Made by a program: the position numbers and the translations under genes. A stretch of 64,000 nucleotides of DNA from Bartonella tribocorum CIP 105476. GTDB taxonomy: Bacteria; Pseudomonadota; Alphaproteobacteria; Rhizobiales; Rhizobiaceae. Every line of letters begins with the position of its first letter. Within the stretch, counting starts at the first letter, position 1. The notes under the pieces were generated by a model. That model worked only from the letters and a program-made list of their open reading frames with translations. It had not been told where the DNA came from and searched no databases. This document shows, piece after piece, positions 38,601-49,400 of this stretch. The DNA lies in assembly GCF_000196435.1 (NCBI RefSeq), contig NC_010161.1, positions 1,054,001-1,118,000 on the forward strand, written 5' to 3'.

Positions 38601-40562
38601 GAGCGTTTTACTAAAATTCTCATCATGAGAAAGCAGCGCATCGAGAACCTGCCAAACAACACTGTATTTCTTATTGTTCTGTAAAGCTTTTTCGGGGTCA
38701 ATCCCAGCAGGGACCCCAACGGGTAAAATAATATAGCCTCTTTTTTTGCCCGGAGCGCGCCGCATTACACGTCCGACCGCCTGTATCACATCCACTTGGC
38801 TTTTACGCGGGTGTAAAAACATCACCGCATCAAGAGAAGGAACATCTACACCTTCAGACAGACATCTTACATTGGTGAGAACACGGCAATGATTTTCTCC
38901 CATATTTTCTTCAAGCCAATCCAGTTTTCTTGACCGTTCTTTTGCGCCATCCTTCCCATCAATATGGTCCACTTCACAGATCAGAGGAGGCGTATCGGGG
39001 TGGTTTTGATAAAGTCTGTTGAAAATCCTCTTAACACCTTTTCCTTGAAAGGTATCACGGATCTGTTTAGAGGTCTTGATATCTTTACAAAAAGCCAAGG
39101 CACGACGCATGGGAGCCGTATCATCCCCAAGATCAGTTTTCAGATCCAGTTTGGCTAAAGCTTGATAACAGCCAACAATTTTTGTTCTATAATCAAGAAG
39201 AAGTTCATAATCTTTACTTGTGGTAGGCATCTCCATGGTTTTACTGATTTTCCCCTCATCAACACCTAAAACAATAATCTTATAAGGGGTTAACAGTTCA
39301 TTCTTGACCGCATCGGTGAAACTGTAGGTATAAAGCACTTTTCCATAAAGCGTTTCATTATCCATAGAGGCTAAAACAGCATCAACCTCATCAGCACGCC
39401 TTTTGGCATGGTTACTAAAGATACGAGGCGTTGCTGTCATGTATAGACGTTTCTTGCCTCGAATAAGACTGTTATCATGAACCTTGATAAAATCAGATTC
39501 ATTGTCCTCTGTTCCTAATGAAGCCCCCGTTGTTCTATGCGCCTCATCACAAATAATCAAATCAAAGGCTGCTAAACCATGATCCTTTTGTGCATCAACA
39601 ATGACTTGTATTGATTGATAGGTCGCAAAAATAACACTCATCGCATGGGGAGAAGAGTTGCCTACTTTCTCGACAAGCCTAGAGGCATCGGTTGTCGCAG
39701 GGAGGGCTAAATCAGATGCCGATATTTCCCCATCATCCTCTTGGTTTTTACGACGCTTGCCGATTTGCTTATCGGAACACACCGCAAAGCAACGCAAGGG
39801 CACTTGTGCATCGGCTGTCCATTCACGAATGCTTTGTGACATCAAGGCAAGAGAAGGGACCAAAAACAATACATGCTTGCCAGTTCCTGCTATGTGTTCA
39901 GCTATCTTCAAACTGGTGAAAGTCTTGCCCGTTCCACATGCCATAATCAGCTTGCCACGGTCTGCTTCTTGTAAACCCTCACAAACCGCTTTGAGCGCTT
40001 CTTTCTGATGATCTAAAAGCTTTTTCTTCTTTTGCTCGTAAAGAACAATGTTGCCCGTCTTATCAAAAATACCCCAATCGATTTGACTATTGTCCATATC
40101 AAACAGATTAATCCGATAAACCGGAACCGCTTGCCCTTCAATCATGGTATTGGCATTTTCGCTTAAATCTCTTTCTGTACTATCAATGAGCAGACGGTAT
40201 TTAAATCTCTTTTTACCAGAAATAGCGATAAAGCTTTCAATATCATCTTGGGTAATCTGATGATTGGTCTCATAAAATTGACAGCGAATAGCAACGTAAT
40301 CGTCTTGATCACGAATTTTAGCCACTAAATCAATATCGGTGTCTGTATCGCTTCCTTTCCATCCCTTTTCGTCAGCGACCTCTCTATAAGTTTGAACCTT
40401 TTCGTATTCTTGGCATTGAAGCGGGTCTTGCGTCAAATAGGCAATGACAAACTTTTCAAAAGCAGCCTGCTTTTCTTGCTCTGATATCGCTTGTTCACGA
40501 TAAGATTGTAAGAGCGCGCGTAAAGAGACATGTTTGTTATCAGAATAAAGAGGGTGAGACAT
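35619..40562 (-). CDS. Type ISP restriction-modification enzyme, copy C, nuclease motif altered
   Basis: 1647 aa from the ATG at 40562 (MSHPLYSDNKHV), chosen because GGAG lies 9 bases upstream and the alignment with copies A and B begins there; the frame extends five codons further. Helicase (ACGTGKT, DEAH, QAVGRVMRRA) and methylase (DPFTGTG, NPPYS) motifs are intact. In the nuclease the Asp of DIDLVA remains, but the Q-x-K motif reads AIRCQFY, so the catalytic lysine is glutamine. It probably methylates but may not cut. The stretch after NPPYS differs strongly from copies A and B. Confidence 0.9.
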   Translation of the reverse strand: MSHPLYSDNKHVSLRALLQSYREQAISEQEKQAAFEKFVIAYLTQDPLQCQEYEKVQTYREVADEKGWKGSDTDTDIDLVAKIRDQDDYVAIRCQFYETNHQITQDDIESFIAISGKKRFKYRLLIDSTERDLSENANTMIEGQAVPVYRINLFDMDNSQIDWGIFDKTGNIVLYEQKKKKLLDHQKEALKAVCEGLQEADRGKLIMACGTGKTFTSLKIAEHIAGTGKHVLFLVPSLALMSQSIREWTADAQVPLRCFAVCSDKQIGKRRKNQEDDGEISASDLALPATTDASRLVEKVGNSSPHAMSVIFATYQSIQVIVDAQKDHGLAAFDLIICDEAHRTTGASLGTEDNESDFIKVHDNSLIRGKKRLYMTATPRIFSNHAKRRADEVDAVLASMDNETLYGKVLYTYSFTDAVKNELLTPYKIIVLGVDEGKISKTMEMPTTSKDYELLLDYRTKIVGCYQALAKLDLKTDLGDDTAPMRRALAFCKDIKTSKQIRDTFQGKGVKRIFNRLYQNHPDTPPLICEVDHIDGKDGAKERSRKLDWLEENMGENHCRVLTNVRCLSEGVDVPSLDAVMFLHPRKSQVDVIQAVGRVMRRAPGKKRGYIILPVGVPAGIDPEKALQNNKKYSVVWQVLDALLSHDENFSKTLNQMNLGQDVSPILEIITVSQNIDIQNVTTVVDDIPLQAKPEHASASNVSPIRKALSTHHGQTNFNFVAAFPNALKTVLIKRSTLSDYWGIWANNVAEIAQNHINHLKDILSDEKGKARCAFEAFHKELKSNLNDSITQEEALEMLGQHLVTRPVFEALFEGNEFVQNNSISQAMERILAELDKTDIKQESLELQGFYNSVKFRASGITEPQARQNLIIKLYEDFFSKAFKKTTDRLGIVYTPVEVVDFIIHSVDDVLRNEFGKSLGSRGVSILDPFTGTGTFITRLLQSNLIKPEDMEYKFRHDIHANEIVLLAYYIAAINIESTYHSIMKGEYIPFKHIGLTDTFRMLEEKNLLQKLFKENSEYLEHQKKLNIQVIFGNPPYSFGQRSENDNNPNTSYPILDERIREKYILKSTKIINRNKLYDSYIRAIRWASDRIDNAGVIGFVTNASFINGSSMDGLRKCLVEEFSSLYIFHLRGNQRTSGEISRKEGGKIFGEGSRAPIAISILVKNPNAQQHGKIYFRDIGDYLNREEKLTIIEKFRSIDGITRNKKGWQIITPDKHGDWIKQRVADFDQFIPMGNRNTPIDAKLFEEVSLGIKSTRDSWVCNFSNNALSTSIQKTIKFFNEQKRLVTENPSISVKNIIDYDATKISWTDTLISRLKRGDDAIFEPHLIVPALYSPFVTMWHYTSSFLNDMLGQTHQFFNPDMPDNLGICVSGIGNRSDFSCLMTNKPINYATLETARCYPLLLCSNYKKTHDHSLFTTDAQKKVRDAITDEGVAHFKSAYPNETITKEDIFYYVYGLLHSEDYRARYADNLCKELPRIPCVKSAGDFWKFVTAGRELGHLHVNYETVEPYPVTFKKGNPKFTEISNPEKFYYVTEMKFAKAAKEKGKSEKDKSTVIYNSNITITDIPLEAYEYIVNGRPALEWVMARQCVKTDKKSGIVNDANRYAVETVGNPAYPLELFQRVITVSLETMKIVKNLPNLVLRKTE

Positions 40563-41600
40563 AAAGAACGACTCCATGACAATATATTCTAAAGATCGAT
40601 TCTCTTCAAAAGAATCAAAATGAAGCTTATTAAATCCATTTTGAGTAAATGGTAAAAAAAATGTAGAAAAATGCGAAAAAACGGATAATTTTTTTCAAAA
40701 GGGTTTTTTAAAGGTTTTTTATCAACAGCCCATGACATGGGACAAGATCAGAAAAGTAGTAAAATTTGCTGTTTATTTTATGGAAAAAAGACAAATGTAC
40801 TACGTGCTTTAAAATATCAGAATGAGTATTTTGAAGTGTTTTACGAGGCACTAAAATAGTCTATTTTGTCAGTTCAATTTACTGACACATAACTGACGAG
40901 TTTTAATCAACCCATATCATTGGTTATCTTTAAAGATTGTATTCTTGATATGGGGTGTGTTTTAAAGACATTAACCTATTGAAATATAAAGTTTTTAATT
41001 TTCACTCATTTGAAAAAATAATTATAGGGTCTAAAAGGAACTGATAACACTGGACAAAACTCTTTCTATAAGATCACTCAGATCATTTTTTAAGAGAAAA
41101 ATTCTTTGATGAAAATGCCATTAAATATAACTTATTAGAAAATCAAGACTTTGTTTGCTCGCCAAATTTGGCGAGCAAAGGCAGGAAAAAGAGTTTTGCG
41201 TAATTGTCTTGAAAGGCTCTCAAAGAGATTTCTTATTGTTTTATGCTGTTGTTTTTGACGACTGGATGTACTTGATAGTATGATGTCTCGTTTATATGCG
41301 TGTTGAGTGGCTTAAAGGAACTGGAGAGTGAATTTATCTCTAATGATTGATAAGTATATTGTAGCGTTAAACTGGGGATATTGAGGCTTAGACATTGACT
41401 TGCCAAACAATTTTGGTTACGGTTTTTCTAGCGTAAATGTGGGGGAGAGATCTTCAGCAGTTAAAATAAAGCAGGGTTTTGGTGCGGATTGTCTTTGAAT
41501 ACAGAGATGGACCCTGTTATTAGAAATCTTCATAGGATAATACCCATTTTGAATGGTGTTATCAAAGGTTCGTGAAGTTTTTTTTAACAATGCTTCATGA
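40563..41600. other. Intergenic region upstream of fhaC
   Basis: Holds a degraded DnaA-like site (TTATCAACA, 40719-40727), TGTCAGTT/AACTGACA words (about 40861-40895) and a perfect 26-bp palindrome (41154-41179). No confident gene is seen. A minus-strand frame (41417-41635, MNNNTDCPAF...) is open but has no ribosome site and no relative here. Confidence 0.4.
41154..41179. promoter_or_regulatory. Perfect 26-bp palindrome upstream of fhaC
   Basis: Arms TTTGCTCGCCAAA and TTTGGCGAGCAAA with no loop and no T run after it, so an operator is more likely than a terminator. Its centre GCCAAATTTGGC resembles the small palindromes in the gene-free zones of B and C. Confidence 0.45.
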
Positions 41601-43388
41601 ATGATAAAAGCGGGGCAATCTGTATTGTTATTCATCTTTTTACATTGGAAGAGTTTTTTAAGGTTTTTTCTTGCCTTAGTGTTGTTTAGCATGTTGAGTG
41701 GTGTGAGTGTTTATGCGCGGTCCCCGGCTGTTTTTCATTCTCCAACAGATAATTTTTCTCGCGGATATTCAGAAAAGCAGCAATTAGAAAGAATTGAGAA
41801 TTTACGCGCCTTAACGCCTAAAGGCATTCCAATGCCTTCTGAAGGAAATCAAGGAGCACTTTGGGGGAGTGGGTACTGCTTTCCAATTCATGATATAGTT
41901 GTTGATGGGGTTTATCATATCAAGAAGAGCGCTATAGCAGCTGTAACAAATCCCTATGTTGGAAGATGTATCGGTCTTGTCGATATCCAGCTCTTAATCA
42001 AGCAGTTAACCAAGGTTTATTTGGATCAAGGCTATGTAACGGCGCGTTTTTATATCCCAGATCAGGATATCAAAAACAGCAAGGTGCTCAAATTTGTTGT
42101 GGTTGAGGGCAAACTTTCGGATATTTATTACAACGGTTTACCGGCTTCTTCTCATAATTATGTTGTTTGGAGTGCTTTTCCGGGTTTGGAAGGGCATATT
42201 TTGAATATGCGCGATATTGAGCAGGGGCTTGATCAAATCAACAGGCTTTTTTCAGGGCACGCTCAAAGCGAACTTCTCCCAGGTCGTGAAGAGGGTAGCA
42301 CCATTGTGAATATTAACAATCAGCCTAGTAAAGCTTTCAAGGTTCGTGTTTCCCATGACAATATGGGACAATCCTCCACGGGTTATGCGCGTTATAGTGC
42401 AGGCTTAAAGCTCGAAAATATTTTAGGTCTCAATGATGCGTGGAATTTTAGCTATCAACGCAGTCAAACAGATTATTGGGGTGGGAGCGAACAAGAAGGA
42501 CATAGCAATAATATTTCAGCGAGTGTGAGCATTCCCTATGGTTATTGGACCTTTGGTTTAAATGGCACTGTTTATAATTATCAAAGCATTATCCATGGCA
42601 ATTTTACCGATATTGAGACGACGGGGGATTCCAGTGAGTTACATGCCAGTACAAGCAGGGTTCTTCACCGTGATAGTGTTTCCCTGACAACTTTGAATGT
42701 GGGGCTTTCCTATAAAAGAACCAACAACTACCTTCTTGGCAATAAGATAGAGGTTGGCAGTCGTCAATATAGTGTCGCCAATTTTGGCATTTCGCATTCT
42801 CGTCAGATGTTCGGGGGGACTTGGACCTTTGATGTGAGTTATTTGCAAGGACCTCCCCTTTTCCATTCTGTAAAGAAACATACTCCAGGAGCGGGGGATG
42901 GGGAGCCTCAATTTGCAAAATTTACCGGCACACTGAGTGTTATGACGCCTTTTAAGGTTGGTGAGTGGAATTTTCTGTTGAGCAATCTTTTGAGTGGTCA
43001 ATATTCACCACATAATTTATTGGCTGCAGAGCAGATTTCGTTGGGAGGCACTTCCAATGTTCGTGGCACGCGCGAGAGTTTGATTTTTGGCAATAACGGT
43101 TTTTTTACCCGTAATGACTTGATGCTGAGAACCATTCCGTGGAGCAATAGTGCGACGCTCAAAAAGACTTTGGGTGAACTTCGCCCTTATGTTGGTTTGG
43201 ACTATGGTCGTGTTTTTTCGCAAGCTTTGTATGGATTTACGAGTGAACAGCTTGCGGGTTGGACAGCAGGCATCAAGCTTTCAGGGGGGATGGTTTCTCT
43301 TGATGCCAGTTATTCCAGTATTTTCTGGAGCACAGTCAAACATAAGAAGTCAGGCACATTTTTAATGACATTAGCAATGGAACTTTAA
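41601..43388 (+). CDS. fhaC: FhaC/ShlB-type two-partner secretion transporter
   Basis: 595 aa outer-membrane TpsB protein that exports FhaB. It has an N-terminal signal sequence (FLRFFLALVLFSMLSGV), a linker, two POTRA-like domains (IHDIVVDGVYHIKKSAI; KVLKFVVVEGKLSDIYYNGL), then a 16-strand barrel. The barrel includes the conserved loop motif (LGGTSNVRGTRES) and a terminal aromatic-poor strand (FLMTLAMEL). The start is uncertain because no clear ribosome site precedes 41601, and a later start is possible. It lies 24 bases before fhaB, as a typical tps operon. Confidence 0.9.
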   Translation: MIKAGQSVLLFIFLHWKSFLRFFLALVLFSMLSGVSVYARSPAVFHSPTDNFSRGYSEKQQLERIENLRALTPKGIPMPSEGNQGALWGSGYCFPIHDIVVDGVYHIKKSAIAAVTNPYVGRCIGLVDIQLLIKQLTKVYLDQGYVTARFYIPDQDIKNSKVLKFVVVEGKLSDIYYNGLPASSHNYVVWSAFPGLEGHILNMRDIEQGLDQINRLFSGHAQSELLPGREEGSTIVNINNQPSKAFKVRVSHDNMGQSSTGYARYSAGLKLENILGLNDAWNFSYQRSQTDYWGGSEQEGHSNNISASVSIPYGYWTFGLNGTVYNYQSIIHGNFTDIETTGDSSELHASTSRVLHRDSVSLTTLNVGLSYKRTNNYLLGNKIEVGSRQYSVANFGISHSRQMFGGTWTFDVSYLQGPPLFHSVKKHTPGAGDGEPQFAKFTGTLSVMTPFKVGEWNFLLSNLLSGQYSPHNLLAAEQISLGGTSNVRGTRESLIFGNNGFFTRNDLMLRTIPWSNSATLKKTLGELRPYVGLDYGRVFSQALYGFTSEQLAGWTAGIKLSGGMVSLDASYSSIFWSTVKHKKSGTFLMTLAMEL

Positions 43389-43412
43389 GCGTATTTATTG
43401 GGGAGTTAAAGC

Positions 43413-46400
43413 ATGGGACATGAGAAGAGAGAACAAAGAACAACTTTATTAAGCGTTTTAGTTTCTAGTACGATGCTCAAGAAGGTTTTATTGGGGGGGC
43501 TTGGTTTTTCTTGTTTGTTAGTCCCTTCAGCGTTACAGGCACAAATTGCCGTTGATGCGAGCGCAGGTGCAGGCTATCGTCCAGATATTGTGGCAGCGCC
43601 CAATGGGGTTCCTTCCATTGATATTGTTACCCCAAACAGCAGCGGTTTATCGCACAATAAATATAATGATTTTAATATTGGCAATGGAGGTGTGATTTGG
43701 AACAATCATGCGCAAGAAGTAGGGCAATCGCAATTGGGGGGTATTATGCCGGGCAATCCGCATTTGCGTGTTACCGGTTCAGCGAAGGTTATTTTAAATG
43801 AAGTGACCAGCAGTAAGCGCAGTGCCTTGAATGGTCCAGGAGAGGTTTTTGGGCGTCCAGCCGATGTGATTATAGCCAATCCCAATGGGATCAGTTGTGA
43901 TGGTTGTGGGTTTATCAATACGCCCCATGCGACCTTAACCACTGGTGTTCCTGAAATTGATGCTTCTGGTTTTCTGAAAGGTTTTGTGGTACGAGGTGGG
44001 GATATCACTTTTGGGACAAAGGGCGCGAATTTTTTCTCAGGCAAGGGAGCGGTTGATATCGTTGATATTGTTTCTCGCACAGTGCATTTTGAAGGTCCTG
44101 TTGCGGGGAAGGATATTGGGGTTGTTGCTGGAACGGGTCGTTATGATTATGCTTCGCGTGAAATGAAAGAGCTCACCGATATCACTGGTAAACCAGAATA
44201 TGCGATAGATGGTTCTGCTTTGGGGGCTCTTCAAGCGGATCAGATTAAACTTGTGGCAACCGAAAAAGGTGTTGGGGTTCGCATGCGCCATGATATGGCA
44301 GCCAATGCAGGGCAGTTACACCTTTCTGCGGATGGAAAAATTTCCCTACAGAGTGCTTTTGGTCATGGGGGTGTTGTTCTCAAGTCGAAAAGCCAGAGCA
44401 TCTTGGCAAAACGCATCACTTCCAAAAGGCATGTTGATATTGCTGCAAAAAAAGATGTGACGTTAGAAACCGTTGGGGCGGATGGCCATTTTACAGCAGA
44501 GGCACAAGAAGGGCTTTTAACCATTGCAGGGCAAGCGACCTCTGGGGGCAATATGAAACTGTCTTCACGCGAAGCCATCAAAGTCTCAGGGCTAGGGTCT
44601 GGGGCTGATATGGCATTTGAAACGGGCGGTGATCTGACCCTTGCTGGCACTGTTTTGTCTGGGGGCAATTTAAAAGCCCATGCCGGTGGTGATATCAGGG
44701 CGGATCTTTTAGCTGGTGGGGTTGATATGGCAGCAACGGGGGCAGCAGGCAGTTTGATTTTGGGCAACCAAGGGGGCGTTGATCTCCAGAGTCGTCAAGG
44801 TGCGATAGCCGCGGAAAGCATTTATGGAGCGGGAGATATCACATTGGTTTCTCATAACGGGATTTCGGTTTCTCAAACAATCCTCTCTCATGATCATGTT
44901 GTCATTCATACCCAACCTGATGCTAGAGTTCATTTTGGACAACTGATTGCTTATGGAAAGGTAGATATTGATGGTGGAGCGATTGATTTTTCTTCGTTGA
45001 TGGCGGGTGGAGATGCTGTTTTAAAGGGTGGCAGCCTTAATGCTGGCACCCTGATGACAGGGTTAGATTTTGTTCGCTCTCAGGTGAGCCCTTGGAATCC
45101 TACAGGTGCTCTTGTTTTTTATGATAAAGGTTCCCTTTCTATCACAGTACAAAGGGGGATAAAGGTTGGACATATTATCAGTGGTGAAAATATTGACCTT
45201 TTTGCTGGCAACGACATTTATTATGATCAGATCATAGGGTACGGCAGTGCAACATTAACATCGGTATCAGGAGGGATCAGTGTGGAGAATGTGCTGTCTG
45301 TTATGGGGGATGTGAGGTTGACAGCAAAGACACTGGATTTAAGCAATAATCGTTCTCATATTTACACGCCGCAAACGCTGTATTTAAAGGGGGATCATAT
45401 TGATGTTTCGGGGAGTGAATTGACTTATGGTGGTTTGGACTTTCAAAGCACCAATGTCCTTGATATTCACCATGCACGGTTGCAAGCTGTGATAGATCAG
45501 GGGGGGACGGGAGATATTCTTTTTGTTGCACCAGGTGTTATGATTGATGAGACAACGTCGGTTTTAGCGGCACGAGATTTTGTCATCAAAACAGGAGAGT
45601 TGCACAATAGTGGTCAATTGGCAGCAGGTCAGAATTTAGCATTCAGCGTGACAGGGAATGCGACCAACAGCAAAACAGGTTTAATCTACGTGAAGGGCAA
45701 TGGTGCTCTCAAAGTTGATGGGGCTTTGTTGAATGATGCTGGTGTCGTTATGGCAGAGGGTGATTTATCTTTCACCAATGCGGTGGGTACTGGAAAGAGC
45801 CTTTCCCTTGTCAATAAAGCGGGTTTAATTCAGGTAGGGGGAAACTTAAATATCCAAACCAAAACCTTGCAAAATGAAACCGATAGTACGCCTAAAATAG
45901 AGGAAAAAACTGAAGAAATTACCATCGCATTCGAAAAACCAGATAAATATAATTTTCTCGATGGTAGGCCATTATACCATGATACAAACTGGGATCGTTG
46001 GGGCAAAGGAAAGCTTTCTAAGAGAAAGCATGGGAAAGTAGGACCAAAACACTTTATATTTGAGCAACAACTTTGGAATAACAAAGAAGGAACCTATGGT
46101 ACGGCAACTTTAAAAGATGGGACAGTCTATAAGGCATTTACTTGGGAACGTAATGCTCTAAAAGGAGACATAGAAGAATTTGTATGGAATGGTTCTCGGC
46201 GAAGAGGAGGATGGTTCGGGTCAAACAATAATAACTGGTCTCATATGACGGAGGAGACTGTCACGCAGACGTTTTCGCATAAACCGGCGGCTCAGGGGAT
46301 GATACAATCTCACGGCAATCTGATCATTAACGCTGATAATATTGAGAATAACTATAGCATCATGAGAGCTGGGGGCAATGCGGATATCCATGCCGAGACG

Positions 46401-49400
46401 CTGACCAATGTAGGAGCAACAGCCTATAAAAATACCTTTATGCATTGTCATGCTAATACAGATGCTTATTGTTATGCCTATAACGCCGATGGCAGCCGCA
46501 ATGGTAGCCTCGATATAGCCAATGGCAAGGATCGCCAGACTGGCTCGGAAGTTCTCGATACTGTTCCTGGTCTTGTTCAAGCGGGTGGCACGTTGAATTT
46601 GGTGGTCGATCAACTCAACAACAAGGCAGCGGAAGGGTCCATTACAGGGGATGCGCATTTTGAAGCAAAAGCAGCTGGAGGTAATCCACTGGAGGCGCTG
46701 AGTGGTTTGACTGGGGCTGGTGCTTTGTTTACACCAAAAGTGGATCTCAATGGTACAGAAGAACTAGCTGAGGGCAGTACTTTGCCTTTGCCAAAGCCCC
46801 AATCGGGCGGTGTTGGGGGCACGCTGCCCAACCAGAATTTCATTTATGAAACGCGGGCAGATTTCCTTGATGTCGGTAAGTTTTATGGTTCAGCCTATTT
46901 TTTGAACAGAATTGGTTATAAGCCAGATCGGGAGATTTTCTTCTTAGGGGATGCTTATTTTGAAAAGCAACTGATTGAAAAACAAATGCGTGATCTTGTG
47001 GGGCAAGGTTTGGGTAAAGGCTCCTTTATTCCAGGAAGTGATGCCATTGAACAAGTCAAAAGTTTGCTGGATGTCGGGGCAGACTATGCCAAAGCACACA
47101 ATCTTGTTTTTGGTGAGCCTTTAAGTGAAGAACAATTGGCAAGTTTAGAAGCACCGATGGTGATTTATGTTCGTCAACAGGTCAAGGGCATGGATGTTTA
47201 TGCACCGGTGCTTTATATCCCTGAAAAAGACAGAGCCTCCTTTGTTTCTGCTGGGGCTTTGATCATGGGCGATGATGTCAATATCACCAGCCCAAATACA
47301 AGCACTTCAACGATTATCAATTCAGGTCGTATTGCGGCAAATCACCAATTGAATGTGCATGGCGGGGATATTCTCAGTCAAGGGGGGCATTTTGCAGCTG
47401 GTGGTGATGCTGTTTTGCTTGCGGAGAAGAATATTCGTTTAGATGCAGGGCGCACAACGGTTGACGGTGTGGAGACTATTTTAAACACCAATGCCTTGTC
47501 TTCTGGGGGCAATGCGACAGTTCTTGCTAAAAAAGATATGACAGCCTCAGGGGTAAAGATCACCACGAAGGGTGATCTTGCCATGGTTACAGAAGAAGGT
47601 AACTTAACGATAGGCGCAACAGAAACCCATCACTACAGCCAGCATAGTGATGCCACCATGCACCAACAATCAGAAGTTAATTCTGGGGGCTCAACAACGT
47701 TTCTTTCTGGAAAAGATCTGAATATTTTAGGCTCTGAGGTTCAAACAAAGGATAATCTTTTCTTACAAGCAAAAGAAAATGTTTCGATTGATGCCACACG
47801 CAACAGTGCCAATAGCCATCGGGGGGATCAAACATCTCATGTTGCTGTGCACAATGGCTCTCATTTAAGTTCTGGAAAAGAGACCACTGTTCTCTCTGGA
47901 AAAGATATCCATGTTTCTGCGTCCGATATCGATGCGAAGGGCAATGTTGCTCTTGGTGCTCAAGGGGATATCACAATAGATACCAAATCCGATGAGATGG
48001 CGTATCATCTTCAGAATAAAAACCTAAAAGTGGATATGCAAGGCTCGCGAGCCGTTGGCTCTTCGATCAATGCTGGGGGTGATTTTACCGCTATTGCAGG
48101 GCAAGATGGCAAACCACATGATCTCACCATCACGGGCAGTTCCATTGCGGCTGATGGCAAGGTAGGGCTGAAATCCAGCAACGATATTCTCATCAACAAT
48201 GCAGAAAATAGTTTACATTATGAGATGTCGTATCATAAAGAGGGGGGAGCATTTAGTAGCAGTAAATCTCAGCATAACAAGACTGATGCGTCCCAAGTTG
48301 TGGGTTCACTCATATCGGGGGGCAAAGGCGTTGCTCTTGAAGCAGCAAACAACACGGAAGTTGTTGCCTCGATGCTCACAGCCGGAAAAACAGGAGAAAC
48401 GCCAGAAGACCAAACAAAAGCGGATATTAAAATTTACTCTGGTGGCAATATTCTCATCAAAGGGGCGCAAGAAAAGTATGATCAGCAAGCACAATCCTCA
48501 AAAAGTGGATTTTTGAGTAGCAAATCTTCCGATACATCTCAATCCCATACAACAACGGTTTCCTCTATTCTGGGGGCGACGGGCAATATTGTGTTAGACG
48601 CACAAGGGGATGCCACAATCACGGCTTCTCATATGATTGCCAATGGAGATATCAATGTGGCAGGACAAAGCGTGACGATTGATGGCATGACAGATCACCA
48701 TGAGAGCCATTCAGAAACCCATAAAACAGGTTTTGGTGTGGGATCAGGCAAGGGCTTTGCTTCGATCTTTGGGAGTAAATCAAAGACAGAGAATGAAGAA
48801 AGTTTTGAACATCAAGGTTCTTCGCTCAATGGAAAAAATATCACCATCACCGCCAAAAAAGAAGATGTGAATGTGGTGGGCTCTGACTTTATTGCAGAGG
48901 AAAATATTAATGTTTCGGCAGTCCATAATGTGAATGTTTTGCCTGGTCACAATAGTCATAGCACCAACTCAAAGGAAGAACGTACAGGCTTTGGGATTCA
49001 GTTTGAAAAGAACAAAAGTGGTGTTTCTGTAGGGATTGGGGTTGCAGGCGCCAAGGATAAAGGCGATCAATGGGAAAAGTTCAATACAGCGTCCAATTTC
49101 AAAGCAGGTAATGATGCACAGTTTAATGCTGGCAATGATGTAAATTTACAAGCGACAAATGTTTTAGCAAATCGTGATGTCAACATTAATGCTGGAAATA
49201 ATATCACACTATCGGAAAGCTATGATACCTCTCATGCACAAGAAAAGCATGAAAAGTTCTTTGCTGGTGTGACAGGTTCTGTCAATGTTGGCATTCTTGG
49301 TAGTGTACAAGATATAAGGGATGCCGGAAAACGTTTTGGTCATGGGGATACAAAACACAAAATCGGCAATGGTTTGCTTGGTGGTTTAAAAGGTTATGAT

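Noticed and set aside
41417..41692. Minus-strand frame of 91 aa before fhaC
   Set aside because: It overlaps the fhaC signal sequence, has no convincing ribosome site and no recognisable family or second copy. It is kept only as a remark.
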